A stretch of DNA of 64,000 nucleotides from Microvirga zambiensis WSM3693 (GTDB taxonomy: Bacteria > Pseudomonadota > Alphaproteobacteria > Rhizobiales > Beijerinckiaceae). Made by a program: the position numbers and the translations under genes. The stretch is taken from the NCBI RefSeq assembly GCF_016735695.1, contig NZ_JAERQD010000001.1, positions 186,001 through 250,000 of the forward strand, given 5' to 3'. This document shows positions 28,853 to 37,761 of the stretch, piece by piece. The notes below the pieces were generated by a model. It searched no databases. It was not told the DNA's origin and saw only the letters and a program-made list of their open reading frames with translations. Position 1 is the stretch's first letter. Every line of letters begins with the position of its first letter.

Positions 28853-30277
28853 TCACAGCTTCGGCCAGGGCCGCCTGTCCTCACACATCGCTTCCCACGC
28901 CTGGGAGAGCCGCAGCACGCCGACATCGTCGAAGCGGCGGCCGATGATCTGGAGGCCGATGGGCAGGCCGGCCTTGGTGAAGCCGGCATTGACGGAGGCG
29001 GCCGGCTGGTCGGACATGTTGAAGGCGACCGTGTAGCCGATATGCTCGAAGGGCTCTTCCGGGTTGTGGATGGGCGATGCCAGCTCCGCCGGATAGGCGA
29101 CGCAGGGCGCCACCGGCGCGATGACGAAATCGAAGCGATGGGTGGCGGCGACCGCCGCATGGCGCATCGTCAGCATCTGGTTCATGCCGCTGTAGACTTC
29201 CGCGCCGGTCAGGTCCTTGCCGCCTTCCGCCCATTGCAGGATGTAGGGCAGGATTTTTCCGCGCTCCGCATCGCTTAAAGGAGCGATGTCCATCCAGGCG
29301 CGCTGGCGCCAGAAATCGTCGAGGCCGTCGAGCATCTCGCGGGTGATGAAGGCGGGCATCTCCTCGACGATGGCGCCTGCCGCGGCAAGGGCCTTCGCCG
29401 CATTCTCCACGCTGGCGCGAATTTCGGGATCGAGCGGCAGCCCGACGCCGGCATCCATCATCACGCCGATCTTCAAACCCTTGATCTCGATGTCGAGATC
29501 AAGCCAGGGCAGATCCTCATAAGGCAAGCTCATCGGATCGCGGTGGTCCGGGCGCACGAGGCTTCGCATCATGAGCGCAGCATCGCGCACCGTGCGGGTC
29601 ATCGGGCCGGCGACGCGGCCGTAATAGGCCGGCTCGATGGGGATGCGGCCGAAGCTCGGCTTCAAACCGAATACGCCGCACCAGGCAGCCGGCAGGCGGA
29701 TCGAGCCGCCGATATCGGTGCCGATATGAAACGGCCCGTAGCCCGCCGCTGCAGCGGCCCCGGCCCCGGCCGAGCTGCCGCCGGGATTCTTCGAAAGATC
29801 CCAGGGATTGCGGGCGAGCGGGTGGAATGACGAAAGCCCAGACGAGAGCATGCCGTAATCCGGCATGGTGGTCTTGGCGAGGATGACGACGCCATCCTCC
29901 CGCAGCCGCGCCGCCGATGGCGCATCCTCCGGCGCCGGAACGAGCGGGCGCGCGGCCGTGCCGAGCGGCACCGGCGTGCCCTTCGTTGCGATGTTTTCCT
30001 TGATCGTCGCAGGAATGCCGTCTAGGGCCCTCGCCTCGCCTTTCATCCAGCGCTGCTCGGACGAGGCGGCGTCACGAAGCGCAGCATCCGGGTCGAAGGC
30101 ATAGAGCGCCTGAAGCTGTGGCTCATAGGACTCGATGCGGGCAATGACGGCCTTCGTGACATCGACGGGCGAAGCCGTCTTCCGGGCAAAGGCATCGAGA
30201 AGAGCCGAGGCGGACCAATCGGCAAGATCGGCCGCGGTATCTTGGCTGGCCCGGTACGATGGCGACTGCGTGTTCAA
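28853..30277 (-). CDS. Amidase signature family hydrolase
   Basis: A 474-residue amidase of the AS family (Ser-cisSer-Lys triad). The Lys is in IPATIKENIATKG, the Gly/Ser-rich loop is KNPGGSSAGAGAAAAAG, and the nucleophile loop is DIGGSIRLPAAWCG. The substrate cannot be told; family members hydrolyse amides, nitrile-derived amides or misacylated tRNA, but the GatA-specific context (gatB, gatC) is absent. I chose the TTG at 30277 because TCAGGAGAG sits seven bases upstream; ATG 30313 is an alternative, and the frame stays open to 30427. No export signal is convincing. Confidence 0.85.
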   Translation of the reverse strand: MNTQSPSYRASQDTAADLADWSASALLDAFARKTASPVDVTKAVIARIESYEPQLQALYAFDPDAALRDAASSEQRWMKGEARALDGIPATIKENIATKGTPVPLGTAARPLVPAPEDAPSAARLREDGVVILAKTTMPDYGMLSSGLSSFHPLARNPWDLSKNPGGSSAGAGAAAAAGYGPFHIGTDIGGSIRLPAAWCGVFGLKPSFGRIPIEPAYYGRVAGPMTRTVRDAALMMRSLVRPDHRDPMSLPYEDLPWLDLDIEIKGLKIGVMMDAGVGLPLDPEIRASVENAAKALAAAGAIVEEMPAFITREMLDGLDDFWRQRAWMDIAPLSDAERGKILPYILQWAEGGKDLTGAEVYSGMNQMLTMRHAAVAATHRFDFVIAPVAPCVAYPAELASPIHNPEEPFEHIGYTVAFNMSDQPAASVNAGFTKAGLPIGLQIIGRRFDDVGVLRLSQAWEAMCEDRRPWPKL

Positions 30278-30533
30278 AGCGAAACTCTCCTGACGGATTC
30301 GATTGGACGCCATGCTGAAACGATCCCGGCGAGGGGTAAACCGGTTTTGTGTCTGCGGCTGCGCATAGGCCCATGAAGCTGGCGCAGGGGATCGCCCACC
30401 ACTCCGCAGGGAAGTGCCAATTGGCACGCTCGGATGTCTTCAAGTCGTGCTATTGTCATCTCGTCGAAGCCCCGATGCCCTGCGGCGAGCATCGCGGACC
30501 AAGCGGTGACACTTGGCCATAAGGAACTTGGCC

Positions 30534-31271
30534 ATGAAGAATGGTAAGGCGTCCATTCACCGGAGCAATCGGCTCCTCGCCGCACTGGAGCCCGAAGACT
30601 TCCTGTGGCTCGAACCGCATCTCGAGATCGTCGAACTGCCGCGGGGCCGGATTATCTATCATGCCGGCGAGACCATCCGGCATACGTACTTTCTCCACGA
30701 CGCCATCGTCTCCCTTGTGACCGACCTGCAGCACGGCGGCTCCGTCGAGATGGCCGTGTTCGGCCGGGAATCGGCGCTCGGATTCGCAAGTGCGCTTGTG
30801 ACGCGCCAATCCTACGGACGATACGTCACCCAAATAGCAGGCTCGGCCTCGCGCGCGCCCCTGGATCGCCTCACCGCGGCGATCGGCGAGCGACCCCGAT
30901 TGCGTCAGGTCATATCCCGCTACATGGAGGCTCTTCTCACCCAGACCCTGCAGGGCGTTGCCTGCAACGCTGTTCACAGTGTCGAGGCTCGATGCTGCCG
31001 CGCGATCCTGAGCACACGCGACAGAACCGACAGGGACGACATTCCCCTGACCCATGAGACGCTCGCCGAGATGTTGGGCGTGCAGCGCTCGACCGTGAGC
31101 AGCGTCGCCAGCACGCTGCAGCGGGCGGACCTGATCGTCCAGGGGCGAGGAACGATTCGTATCACCGATCGGGATGGATTGGAGGCAACGGCATGCGAGT
31201 GCTACCGCACGATCCGCGAGAGCTTCGAGCGGCTGCTGCCGGGAGCGTTCCGGAGCGACGCGGGGCGCTGA
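30534..31271 (+). CDS. Crp/Fnr family transcriptional regulator
   Basis: A 245-residue regulator with an N-terminal cyclic-nucleotide-binding-like barrel (about 10-130) and a C-terminal winged helix (helix-turn-helix LTHETLAEMLGVQRSTVSSV near 180-200). The effector pocket lacks the GE...R-S/T-A signature of true cAMP binders, and there is no Fnr-type Cys cluster at the N-terminus, so the signal is unknown. Such genes in this order often respond to redox or stress. ATG 30534 follows AAGGAA; the upstream TTG is less likely. The gene is monocistronic. Confidence 0.82.
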   Translation: MKNGKASIHRSNRLLAALEPEDFLWLEPHLEIVELPRGRIIYHAGETIRHTYFLHDAIVSLVTDLQHGGSVEMAVFGRESALGFASALVTRQSYGRYVTQIAGSASRAPLDRLTAAIGERPRLRQVISRYMEALLTQTLQGVACNAVHSVEARCCRAILSTRDRTDRDDIPLTHETLAEMLGVQRSTVSSVASTLQRADLIVQGRGTIRITDRDGLEATACECYRTIRESFERLLPGAFRSDAGR

Positions 31272-31406
31272 CGATGCAAGCCCACGTTGAACACGGCAAG
31301 TTGATGGAGAAAGATTTCTTCACCTCTGTCGGCTTCCCAACAGACGAGGTATCTCTACCTTACTATCCTTAAGCTCCATTAACTCTAGTTTAGTTAGAGG
31401 AACGAG

Positions 31407-31694
31407 ATGGACGAAATTAAGTTTCAAAAGGATAAAACTGATAACGGGGCTAGCCTACCGAGAATATACTCACCCATGTTCCAACCCCTGCTGCAATCTC
31501 TCCTTGCAACCTTGGCGGATATCGACTTCGACTATGAGCAGGAGCGCGAGAAGTTGTGCAGCACCTCACCCAACTCCAACCTCAAGATCCGCGCACTCGA
31601 GAAACTCAAAGCCCGCCATCGCGAGCGGCGCGAACCCTACATTCAACAACTCGCCGTCCTGCAGCAACGTATGATGGATCTTCACGCGTCGTAA
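31407..31694 (+). CDS. Hypothetical protein, 95 residues
   Basis: A small, charged, helical protein. The N-terminal 20 residues are polar and the centre has FQPLLQSLLATLADIDFDYE. The rest is a Lys/Arg/Glu-rich helix (ALEKLKARHRERREPYIQQL) with coiled-coil character, ending QQRMMDLHAS. The ATG follows TTAGAGGAACGAG, a good ribosome site, and the 130 bases before it are AT-rich enough to hold a promoter. No family recognised. No membrane or export signal. Confidence 0.6.
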   Translation: MDEIKFQKDKTDNGASLPRIYSPMFQPLLQSLLATLADIDFDYEQEREKLCSTSPNSNLKIRALEKLKARHRERREPYIQQLAVLQQRMMDLHAS

Positions 31695-31839
31695 AACCTA
31701 CTCATCTCCAGTGCAATTCATAAGACCAAGCACGGAGAACGACAAAACTTCCCGGGGCACAAGCACGCGATGCACCAGGTCGCATCGGTGCGGTCACAAG
31801 ACCTGAGCATACTCAAACTGCTCTCGAGGAATCGATCTC

Positions 31840-32265
31840 ATGACCGAGGAAGAAATTGAAGTCGTTGCGGAAGAATTGGCCAAGATCGGCGGCGTGGCCT
31901 GGTATCCGGGCCGGGAGAAAGGAAACCTCATCAGAGTCGTCTGCGACCGATATCGCGACCGGGCCCGACTGGCGATCGAAGCGCTCGAACGTTACCGAGC
32001 CGCCCGCGAGGCGTCACCGATCCAGGACAACGAGAGAGTCCCGGACGTCGCCGTCCAGCGCAGCACATACAATGAGGATATCAAGCCCGGATCGACCGTG
32101 ATCTACCGTCCGCCGGGAGACCGCAGAGCCTATCCCTGCCGCGTTGTCGAGATCGAGGGCAACCGCGCCTATCTCGCCCCCATCCTCAGGGCCTGCACGG
32201 ACTGGGTCTCCATCGAGCACCTTGTCCCGTCCCGGGAAGCGGACAAGGCCGTGGCGCACGAATGA
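31840..32265 (+). CDS. Hypothetical protein, 141 residues
   Basis: Soluble and acidic. The first half is a helical domain (EEIEVVAEELAKIGGVAWYPG, then a basic stretch RYRDRARLAIEALERYRAAR). The second half looks like a small beta domain with GSTVIYRPPGDRRAYPCRVV and NRAYLAPIL, possibly SH3- or Tudor-like. Its ATG follows TCGAGGAATCGATCTC. I do not recognise a family. It stands alone between two other single genes and converges on the binding-protein gene. Confidence 0.6.
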   Translation: MTEEEIEVVAEELAKIGGVAWYPGREKGNLIRVVCDRYRDRARLAIEALERYRAAREASPIQDNERVPDVAVQRSTYNEDIKPGSTVIYRPPGDRRAYPCRVVEIEGNRAYLAPILRACTDWVSIEHLVPSREADKAVAHE

Positions 32266-32329
32266 ACGAACCGGGCGGCTAAAGCATCGTCTGGTGCGGA
32301 AGCCGCCCTCCCCGTCTCACCGAGACCGT

Positions 32330-33448
32330 CTATTGCGGCAGCTTGGTGTAGGTCCCGCCCTTCCAGACATTGATGTCGTATTTCGGATCCTTGATGTCGC
32401 CCTTCTGGTCGAAGCTCAAGGGGCCGATCACCGTGTCGACCGTGTTGCTGCGAAGCGCCTTGGCCACCGCTTTCGGATCGGCGCTGCCGGCCTTCGCCAT
32501 GCCGCCCGCCAGCGCCTGGACGGTGGCGTAGGAGAACAGCGTAAAGCCCTCCGGCTCGAAGCCGATCTGCTTGAACTGGGCGAGCGCTTCCTTCGCGGTG
32601 TCGCTGCCGCGGGCATCCGGCGGGAAGGTGAACAGGGTTCCCTCGGCGCCGGGACCCGCGACGGCTCCGAATTCCGGCGTCGCGATGCTGTCGCCCATCA
32701 TCAGCTGGACCTTGTAATTCTGGTCCGCGGCCTGGCGCATGATGAGACCGCCCTCGGTGTGATAGCCGCCGAAATACAGGAACTCGACGCCCTGGCTCTT
32801 GAGGCGGTTGACCACGGCCGTGTAGTCCTTCTCGCCCGGGTTGATGCCCTCGTAGAGCACCTCCTTGACGCCCGCGGCGTTCAGGGACGCCCTCACCACA
32901 TCGGCAAGACCTTTGCCGTAGGCGCTCTTGTCGTGAAGGATGGCGATCTTCTTCGATCCGAAGTTCTGCTTGATCCAGGGCCCGATGAATTTGCCCTGGG
33001 CATCGTCGCGGCCATAGAGGCGCATGATGGTGCTCCACCCCTGCTCCGCCGCCTTGTCGGTCATGGCCGGATTGCTGGAGGCCGGGCTCATCATCAGCAC
33101 GTCGGCCTCCGAATAGACCTCCGAGGCCGGGATCGACGATCCGGAGCAGGCATGGCCGTCGACGAACTTGATGCCCTCCGCGACGATGCGGTTTGCGATC
33201 GCGACTGCCTGCTTCGGATCGCAGGCATCGTCATAGACGACGATCTTCACGTTCCTGCCGTTGACGCCGCCCGCCTTGTTGACGGCCTGCGCCGCGAGCT
33301 CCGCGCCTTTCTTGAGCTGCTCGCCGATGGTGGCCACCGACCCGGTCATCGGGCCGGCGACCGCAATGGTGATATCCTGGGCTTGGGCGAAACCCATCGA
33401 GGCCAGCAGGGCCAGGACGGAGAGCTGACAGGCGTTCCCTGGGTTCAT
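32330..33448 (-). CDS. Branched-chain amino-acid-type ABC solute-binding protein (LivK/LivJ-like), orphan
   Basis: A 372-residue periplasmic binding protein. The signal peptide ends LLASMGFAQA before QDITIAVAGPMTGS, the usual start of a mature LivJ/LivK. The two-lobe fold is indicated by VNGRNVKIVVYDDACDP, FVDGHACSGSSIPAS, MSPASSNPAMT and KIAILHDKSAYGKGLAD. Its ATG follows AAGGGAGGCAGATC. No permease or ATPase of this family is in the window, so it works with a distant transporter. It lies 20 bases after the oxidase gene on the same strand, suggesting that the ligand may be the oxidase substrate or product. Confidence 0.88.
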   Translation of the reverse strand: MNPGNACQLSVLALLASMGFAQAQDITIAVAGPMTGSVATIGEQLKKGAELAAQAVNKAGGVNGRNVKIVVYDDACDPKQAVAIANRIVAEGIKFVDGHACSGSSIPASEVYSEADVLMMSPASSNPAMTDKAAEQGWSTIMRLYGRDDAQGKFIGPWIKQNFGSKKIAILHDKSAYGKGLADVVRASLNAAGVKEVLYEGINPGEKDYTAVVNRLKSQGVEFLYFGGYHTEGGLIMRQAADQNYKVQLMMGDSIATPEFGAVAGPGAEGTLFTFPPDARGSDTAKEALAQFKQIGFEPEGFTLFSYATVQALAGGMAKAGSADPKAVAKALRSNTVDTVIGPLSFDQKGDIKDPKYDINVWKGGTYTKLPQ

Positions 33449-33468
33449 GATCTGCCTCCCTTGCCGCT

Positions 33469-34608
33469 TCAGGCGGTTCGGGTCCGGAAGCGGTCGATCT
33501 GGAAGCGGGAAATATCGTTTGCCGGCGTTTTGCCAAGGGCGAGATCGGCCAGTATCTCGCCGATCACGCTCGCGAACTTGAAGCCATGGCCCGAGCAGGG
33601 CGAAGCCAGGATGATCCTTGGATCGACGGGCGACCGGTCGATCACGAAATCCTCGTCGGGCGTTCGGGTATAGATGCAGGTGCGCATCGCCCTGAGAGGC
33701 CCGTTCGCGTCGGGCATCGCGAGGGCGAGCATCCGCCTGATCTGCGCCTCGTCGGCCACGTCCCCGTCCTGCGACAGCGCATCGGCGTTCGCAAGCACGG
33801 CTCCCTTGCGGTGGGACGCTGTCTTGACGCCCGTGCCGGCGAAGTCCGGAAACCCGTAGCAGGCATCGTTCTCGGATTCGAGCATGAAGACCGGGCAATT
33901 CTCCGGCGTGTAATGGTCGGGCCGAAGCGGCGAGAACCAGCCGAGCACCTGTCTCGTCAAAGTGAGATGCGGCCTCAAGTCGGGCGCGAAATCGCCGATC
34001 CAGGCTCCGGTCGAAACGATCACCGATCCGGCCTCGATCGTGCCGGCATCGGTTCGCACGCGGACGCCTGCACTGAGCGGCTCGATGGCGAGAACCCGCG
34101 TCCCGGTCCTGACCTCGGCGCCGTGGCGCTCGGCCTGCGCGACGAATTGCTGGATGGCGAGTTCAGGCCGCAGGAATCCGGCATCCGGCTGAAACAGGCC
34201 GGTCCAATGGGACGGAACGCGAAAGGCGGGGAAACGCCGGTTGATCTCTGCCGCACCGAGAATCTCGTGTTCGAGCTGGTGCTGCCGCGAGGCCTCAAGC
34301 GAGCCCTCGACCACGGGGCAGCCCGGATAGCCCGCTTCGAGCATTCCGGTCATCGTCAGGATCGTCCGTCCGCAGAGCTGTTCCAGCTCGCGCCATTTCT
34401 CCAGCGCGCGGCGTGCCAGCGGAACGTAGGACGGATGCTCGAAATAGGAGAGCCGGATGATCCTGCTCTCGCCATGGGACGAGCCCTTGTCATGCCCGGG
34501 CTCGAACTGCTCGATGCCGATTGCACGCTTTCCCTGGCGAGCAAGTTCGAAAAGAGCAGCGCTCCCCATCGCCCCGAGCCCGATCACCGCCACATCGAAC
34601 GCCGCCAT
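33469..34608 (-). CDS. Monomeric sarcosine / N-methyl-L-tryptophan oxidase-type flavoenzyme
   Basis: A 379-residue FAD enzyme of the MSOX/SolA family, which oxidises N-methyl amino acids to the amine plus formaldehyde and hydrogen peroxide. The dinucleotide motif VIGLGAMGSAALFELA is at the N-terminus, followed by KGSSHGESRIIRLSYFEHP. The flavin-attaching Cys is in SPCSGHGFKF near residue 315. ATG 34608 follows AAGGGATCGGTCG; the earlier ATG at 34638 adds ten residues. It is encoded just before the orphan binding-protein gene, probably as one operon. Sarcosine versus N-methyltryptophan preference cannot be read from sequence alone. Confidence 0.85.
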   Translation of the reverse strand: MAAFDVAVIGLGAMGSAALFELARQGKRAIGIEQFEPGHDKGSSHGESRIIRLSYFEHPSYVPLARRALEKWRELEQLCGRTILTMTGMLEAGYPGCPVVEGSLEASRQHQLEHEILGAAEINRRFPAFRVPSHWTGLFQPDAGFLRPELAIQQFVAQAERHGAEVRTGTRVLAIEPLSAGVRVRTDAGTIEAGSVIVSTGAWIGDFAPDLRPHLTLTRQVLGWFSPLRPDHYTPENCPVFMLESENDACYGFPDFAGTGVKTASHRKGAVLANADALSQDGDVADEAQIRRMLALAMPDANGPLRAMRTCIYTRTPDEDFVIDRSPVDPRIILASPCSGHGFKFASVIGEILADLALGKTPANDISRFQIDRFRTRTA

Positions 34609-34827
34609 CGACCGATCCCTTAACTTCGACACTATCAAGCGTCACATTCCGTAGCGGTTGATCGCACGTCAATGCGATCCACCGCGAAGAGACGCAGCGG
34701 ACAATCGTTCAAGCCGCCGACCGCCGCAAGACCGACGAACACATGGCTGCCCCGAAGCGACAGCCGGCTTGTGGAACCGTTTCGGCTCGGCTGCGGTTCT
34801 TGTGCATTACACACAGGGAGGATCGAC

Positions 34828-35316
34828 ATGAGCCGTGGTTTTCCATCCATGACTGCACTTCTCGGGCTGCTTGCCGTCGCCGGCTACCAGAACCGTGACA
34901 AGATCGCCGAAATGCTCGGCGGCCTCACCAACCCACAGGGCGGACAGGGCGGTTCGAGTCAACCGCAAGGCGGACTCGGCAATCTCGGCGGCTTGGGCGG
35001 CCTTCTCGGCGGTCTCGCGGGAGCGGGCGCGGCCCAGGGTCAGGGCTCCGGCGGCTTCCTGAACGGCGGGTTGGGCGAGCTTCTCGAAAGCTTCAAGCAG
35101 AACGGCCAGGGCGACGTCGCCGATTCCTGGATCGGCACCGGTCCCAACAAGGAGGTTGCCCCGCCGCAGCTCGAACAGGCCATCGGGCCCGATGTACTGG
35201 ACACCCTGGCGCAGCAGACCGGCCTGTCCCGCGAGGAGATCCTCGCCCGCCTGTCGCGTGAGCTGCCGCGGGCGGTGGACCAATATACGCCGGAAGGCCG
35301 CATTCCGACGGCTTGA
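34828..35316 (+). CDS. YidB family protein (DUF937)
   Basis: A 162-residue protein. The N-terminal part has MTALLGLLAVAGYQNRDKI, then a Gly/Gln-rich low-complexity stretch (about 33-82, e.g. LGNLGGLGGLLGGLAG). The C-terminal 75 residues are the YidB domain (LGELLESFKQNGQGDVADSW, IGTGPNKEV, LEQAIGPDVLDTLAQQTGLS). The function of YidB is not known. GGGAGGATCGAC precedes the ATG at 34828. Monocistronic. Confidence 0.88.
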   Translation: MSRGFPSMTALLGLLAVAGYQNRDKIAEMLGGLTNPQGGQGGSSQPQGGLGNLGGLGGLLGGLAGAGAAQGQGSGGFLNGGLGELLESFKQNGQGDVADSWIGTGPNKEVAPPQLEQAIGPDVLDTLAQQTGLSREEILARLSRELPRAVDQYTPEGRIPTA

Positions 35317-35484
35317 GTGCAGTCCAAAAGAGGGACAACGCAAGGGGACGGGGCGCTTACCGCTTTCGTCCCCTGAAACTTTATCCTTAAGGACCGGGCG
35401 CCTACCTCTATCGCTTCCCGCCAGACCTTTCGCATTCGGTTAGCCTGTTCAAGCCCGGTGGGGGAACCGGGCATGGAGGGGTTG

Positions 35485-35727
35485 ATGCATACAGACCGCT
35501 TCGTGGTCTTCAAGCTGCAGGACGAGTGGCTGGTTACCTATTCCGACCGGAAGCAATCGGCATTCGCGACGCGCGAGGATGCGGAACGCTCGGCCTTCGG
35601 TGCGGCGGATTCGCTCGCATCTCACGGCCGCACCGTCTCCGTTCTCATCATCCCGGAAGAATCGGACCCGGCATCCGGGCCTGCCGCACAGGGGAAGGAG
35701 GCCGAGCGAAAGCGGAACCTGAACTGA
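35485..35727 (+). CDS. Small hypothetical protein, 80 residues
   Basis: Starts at ATG 35485 after GGAGGGGTTG. The compact N-terminal part (HTDRFVVFKLQDEWLVTYSD, then a helix FATREDAERSAFGAADSLAS and a strand RTVSVLIIP) resembles small alpha/beta domains of the DUF2188 kind, but I am not sure of that. The tail is Lys/Glu/Gly-rich and probably disordered. Soluble. No operon partner. Confidence 0.65.
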   Translation: MHTDRFVVFKLQDEWLVTYSDRKQSAFATREDAERSAFGAADSLASHGRTVSVLIIPEESDPASGPAAQGKEAERKRNLN

Positions 35728-35758
35728 CGTGCCCCTGCCCGCACTTCCTTGAATTCCA

Positions 35759-36130
35759 ATGGCTCGCTTGTCGGCGGCCCTTGAGTTAGAGTTTTGGGAC
35801 CGATGCGCACTCACCGGCGGGATGTCTGCGATGCTCTGGGCCAGGAAGGCAATCGACCCCGCCGAATGGGGGCCGACACAGGATCAGTTCGAGGAACTCT
35901 TCGTGAAGCTCGGAAGCCCGAAGCAGATGATGCTGGTTGCCTCCTTCGACGTCGCCTCCGGCAGTTCGACGCTTCTGATGAGCCTGCCCAGCACGACCTT
36001 CCTCGGCTCCTTCACCGGCTTTGAAATGGTGCTGGAGAGCGAGCTCCCTTCCGAGGCGGCACTCCTCGTCGGTCGTTCCGACGAGGTCGAGAAGCACTTC
36101 CGCTATCCGGCCCGAAAGCCCAGCCTCTAG
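35759..36130 (+). CDS. Hypothetical protein, 123 residues
   Basis: A soluble protein of unknown function. Visible parts: an initial helical segment (LSAALELEFWDRCALTGGM), a helix (TQDQFEELFVKLGS), then beta-strand-like text (QMMLVASFDVASGSSTLLMS, FLGSFTGFEMV) and a charged end (VGRSDEVEKHFRYPA). The frame begins at ATG 35759; a later ATG at 35822 has GCGGGATGTCTGCG nearby and could also be the start. No known family recognised. Confidence 0.5.
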   Translation: MARLSAALELEFWDRCALTGGMSAMLWARKAIDPAEWGPTQDQFEELFVKLGSPKQMMLVASFDVASGSSTLLMSLPSTTFLGSFTGFEMVLESELPSEAALLVGRSDEVEKHFRYPARKPSL

Positions 36131-36142
36131 CGCCGTCAAGAA

Positions 36143-36193
36143 GGAGCATCGAATGAATCCCAAAAGTGCAATCCACTTTTGGGTCCGATGCTC
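36143..36193. repeat. Palindromic repeat, ACTTTTGGG family
   Basis: GGAGCATCG...CGATGCTC arms around CCCAAAAGTG and CCACTTTTGGG. Starts 12 bases after the stop of the preceding gene and may end its transcript. Confidence 0.7.
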
Positions 36194-36317
36194 TAGAGCC
36201 GGCTTCGTCCCCAAAACATTCTCCGAGAGGCCAGCCAGCGGCAAGCTTGGGCATTGGTTTGCCACAATTCCCCGCCAATAGCCTAGGTCGTTCGCACCAT
36301 CGGCCAGGGAGAGAAGT

Positions 36318-36578
36318 GTGACCGCAGCCCACGATTTCGATGAGATGGTGGATCTTCTCGCGCTGAGCCGCCCGTTCGAGCGGACAGCCGGCTCGGCGAT
36401 GGCCTGCAAGATCGCCACCCTGCCGCTGCGGGATGCGGTCGCTCTCGTGGTCGAGGACTGGGCGGACGACAAGTTCCGGCAATTGAGCGCGGTGATCGTT
36501 CGCCGCTCCGGCCCGGCTATCCGCAGCCTGGAGGAGATCCAGCACCTCTACGCGGCCGCCGAGCCGACGCTGGCCTGA
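36318..36578 (+). CDS. Small hypothetical protein, 86 residues
   Basis: Begins at GTG 36318 with CCAGGGAGAGAA upstream. A mostly helical, soluble protein: HDFDEMVDLLALSRPFER, then ATLPLRDAVALVVEDWADD, with RQLSAVIVRRSGPAIRSL near the end. I do not recognise a family. It lies between a palindromic repeat and a gap leading to tRNA-Ser. Confidence 0.5.
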   Translation: MTAAHDFDEMVDLLALSRPFERTAGSAMACKIATLPLRDAVALVVEDWADDKFRQLSAVIVRRSGPAIRSLEEIQHLYAAAEPTLA

Positions 36579-36735
36579 ACACGGCGCAGGGCAAGGATTC
36601 CCGCGCCGCCTCCCCGGACGACATAGTGCCCGCCATTTGGGCGCATCGATTCATATTTCACCAGTGCCATCCCTTTCCTCTCCGGAGCGATCGGGGTCTT
36701 ATGACCGCGGTTCGAACGGCTGAAAGGAAACCGGG

Positions 36736-36837
36736 GTGGAACTCGACGAAGCACACAGCGTATGCCCGAAATGGTTTCCCGTCTTCCTGTCCGGCATCGG
36801 GCTGGCTAGCCTCGCCCTCTCCCATCTGTTCTGGTAA
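36736..36837 (+). CDS. Possible 33-residue membrane peptide
   Basis: A short GTG-initiated frame after AAAGGAAACCGG. It encodes a peptide with Cys10, then one hydrophobic segment (WFPVFLSGIGLASLALSHLF), ending in Trp. It would be a single-pass membrane peptide. This is the only candidate gene in the 360-base gap between 36578 and the tRNA. It is weakly supported, as there is no homology I can name. Confidence 0.3.
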   Translation: MELDEAHSVCPKWFPVFLSGIGLASLALSHLFW

Positions 36838-36940
36838 CGCGGTGCAGCGGATCCGGGCGATTTTCGACCTTGACGAAAGGACCCCGTTCGCGTCTATTGC
36901 GCCACCTGCGAAGCAGGGTCCAATCCTGCACCATTCGCCT

Positions 36941-37031
36941 GGAGACGTGGCCGAGCGGCTGAAGGCACTCGTTTGCTAAATGAGCATACCCCAAAAGGGT
37001 ATCGAGGGTTCGAATCCCTCCGTCTCCGCCA
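36941..37031 (+). tRNA. tRNA-Ser (anticodon GCU)
   Basis: A class II tRNA. Acceptor stem GGAGACG pairs with CGTCTCC, discriminator G, and an encoded CCA at 37029-37031. D-arm text is GTGGCCGAGCGGCTGAAGGC. The anticodon stem CTCGT/ATGAG holds loop TTGCTAA, giving GCT. The long variable arm has TACCCC/GGGGTA-type pairing and the T arm is GAGGGTTCGAATCCCTC. Reads AGC and AGU serine codons. Confidence 0.97.
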
Positions 37032-37068
37032 TTTTCAACAATAAGCACCTGAAAATATTCAACTTTCT

Positions 37069-37761
37069 TCAATCCGGCGCCTGAAGGCGGTAGCCGACGC
37101 CGGTCTCGGTGTGAATGAGGGAAGGCTGCTCGGGATCGTCCTCGATCTTCTGACGCAGTTGCCGGATATGGACGCGCAGGTTCTGGGCCTCGGCAATGCC
37201 GCCCCAGACCGCGTGGATGATGAAGCGATGGGTCAGGACCTTGCCGGCATGCTGAACCAGGACGCGGAGAATCTCGTATTCGCGCGGCGACAGCTTCACC
37301 TCCTGGTCACGGACGGTCACGATCCGCCGCACGAGATCCATTTTCAGGCCACCGACCTGGAAAATCGGCCGCTCGCCCTGCTGCTGCAGGCGGTGCCGGA
37401 TGGCGACGCGAAGGCGGGCGATCACCTCCTTCATGCCGAACGGCTTGGTGATGTAGTCGTCCGCGCCCAGTTCCAGGGCCTGGACGATGCCCGCCTCGTC
37501 GGTGCGGCTCGACAGGATCAGGATCGGGAAGGTCGAGCCCGTTGCCTGAAGTTCGGCCAGCAAATCCATCCCGTTGCGGCCGGGCAGGCCCAGATCAAGC
37601 AGCATGACGTCGGGCGCGGACGCTTTGATGGCTTCCAGCGCCTCCTCAGCGCTGCCGGCCTCGTGAACCTGATAGTCCTGCGTCGCCAGTCCCGCGCGCA
37701 GGAGGCGCCGGATGGGCGGTTCGTCGTCGACGACGAGGACCTTGATGCCGGGTGCCGTCAT
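37069..37761 (-). CDS. kdpE: KdpE response regulator
   Basis: A 230-residue OmpR-type response regulator. The receiver domain has acidic pair DDE near 12, phospho-acceptor Asp near 55 (VMLLDLGLPG), Ser/Thr at LSSRTDE and Lys in ITKPFGMKE. The C-terminal winged helix has LSPREYEILRVLVQHAGKVL and ETGVGYRL. It activates kdpFABC on K+ limitation or osmotic stress. Its start overlaps the end of kdpD by four bases, so the two are co-translated. It converges on tRNA-Ser. Confidence 0.93.
   Translation of the reverse strand: MTAPGIKVLVVDDEPPIRRLLRAGLATQDYQVHEAGSAEEALEAIKASAPDVMLLDLGLPGRNGMDLLAELQATGSTFPILILSSRTDEAGIVQALELGADDYITKPFGMKEVIARLRVAIRHRLQQQGERPIFQVGGLKMDLVRRIVTVRDQEVKLSPREYEILRVLVQHAGKVLTHRFIIHAVWGGIAEAQNLRVHIRQLRQKIEDDPEQPSLIHTETGVGYRLQAPD

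Noticed and set aside
30534..31271. The first Crp/Fnr regulator as controller of the TGTGA sites
   Set aside because: Its recognition helix (VQRSTVSSV) lacks the Arg-Glu pair, it lacks the nucleotide-pocket signature, and it lies more than 26 kb from the sites.
32144..33673. 509-codon open frame antisense to the LivK-type gene
   Set aside because: Shadow of a well-supported binding-protein gene, with no recognisable domain.
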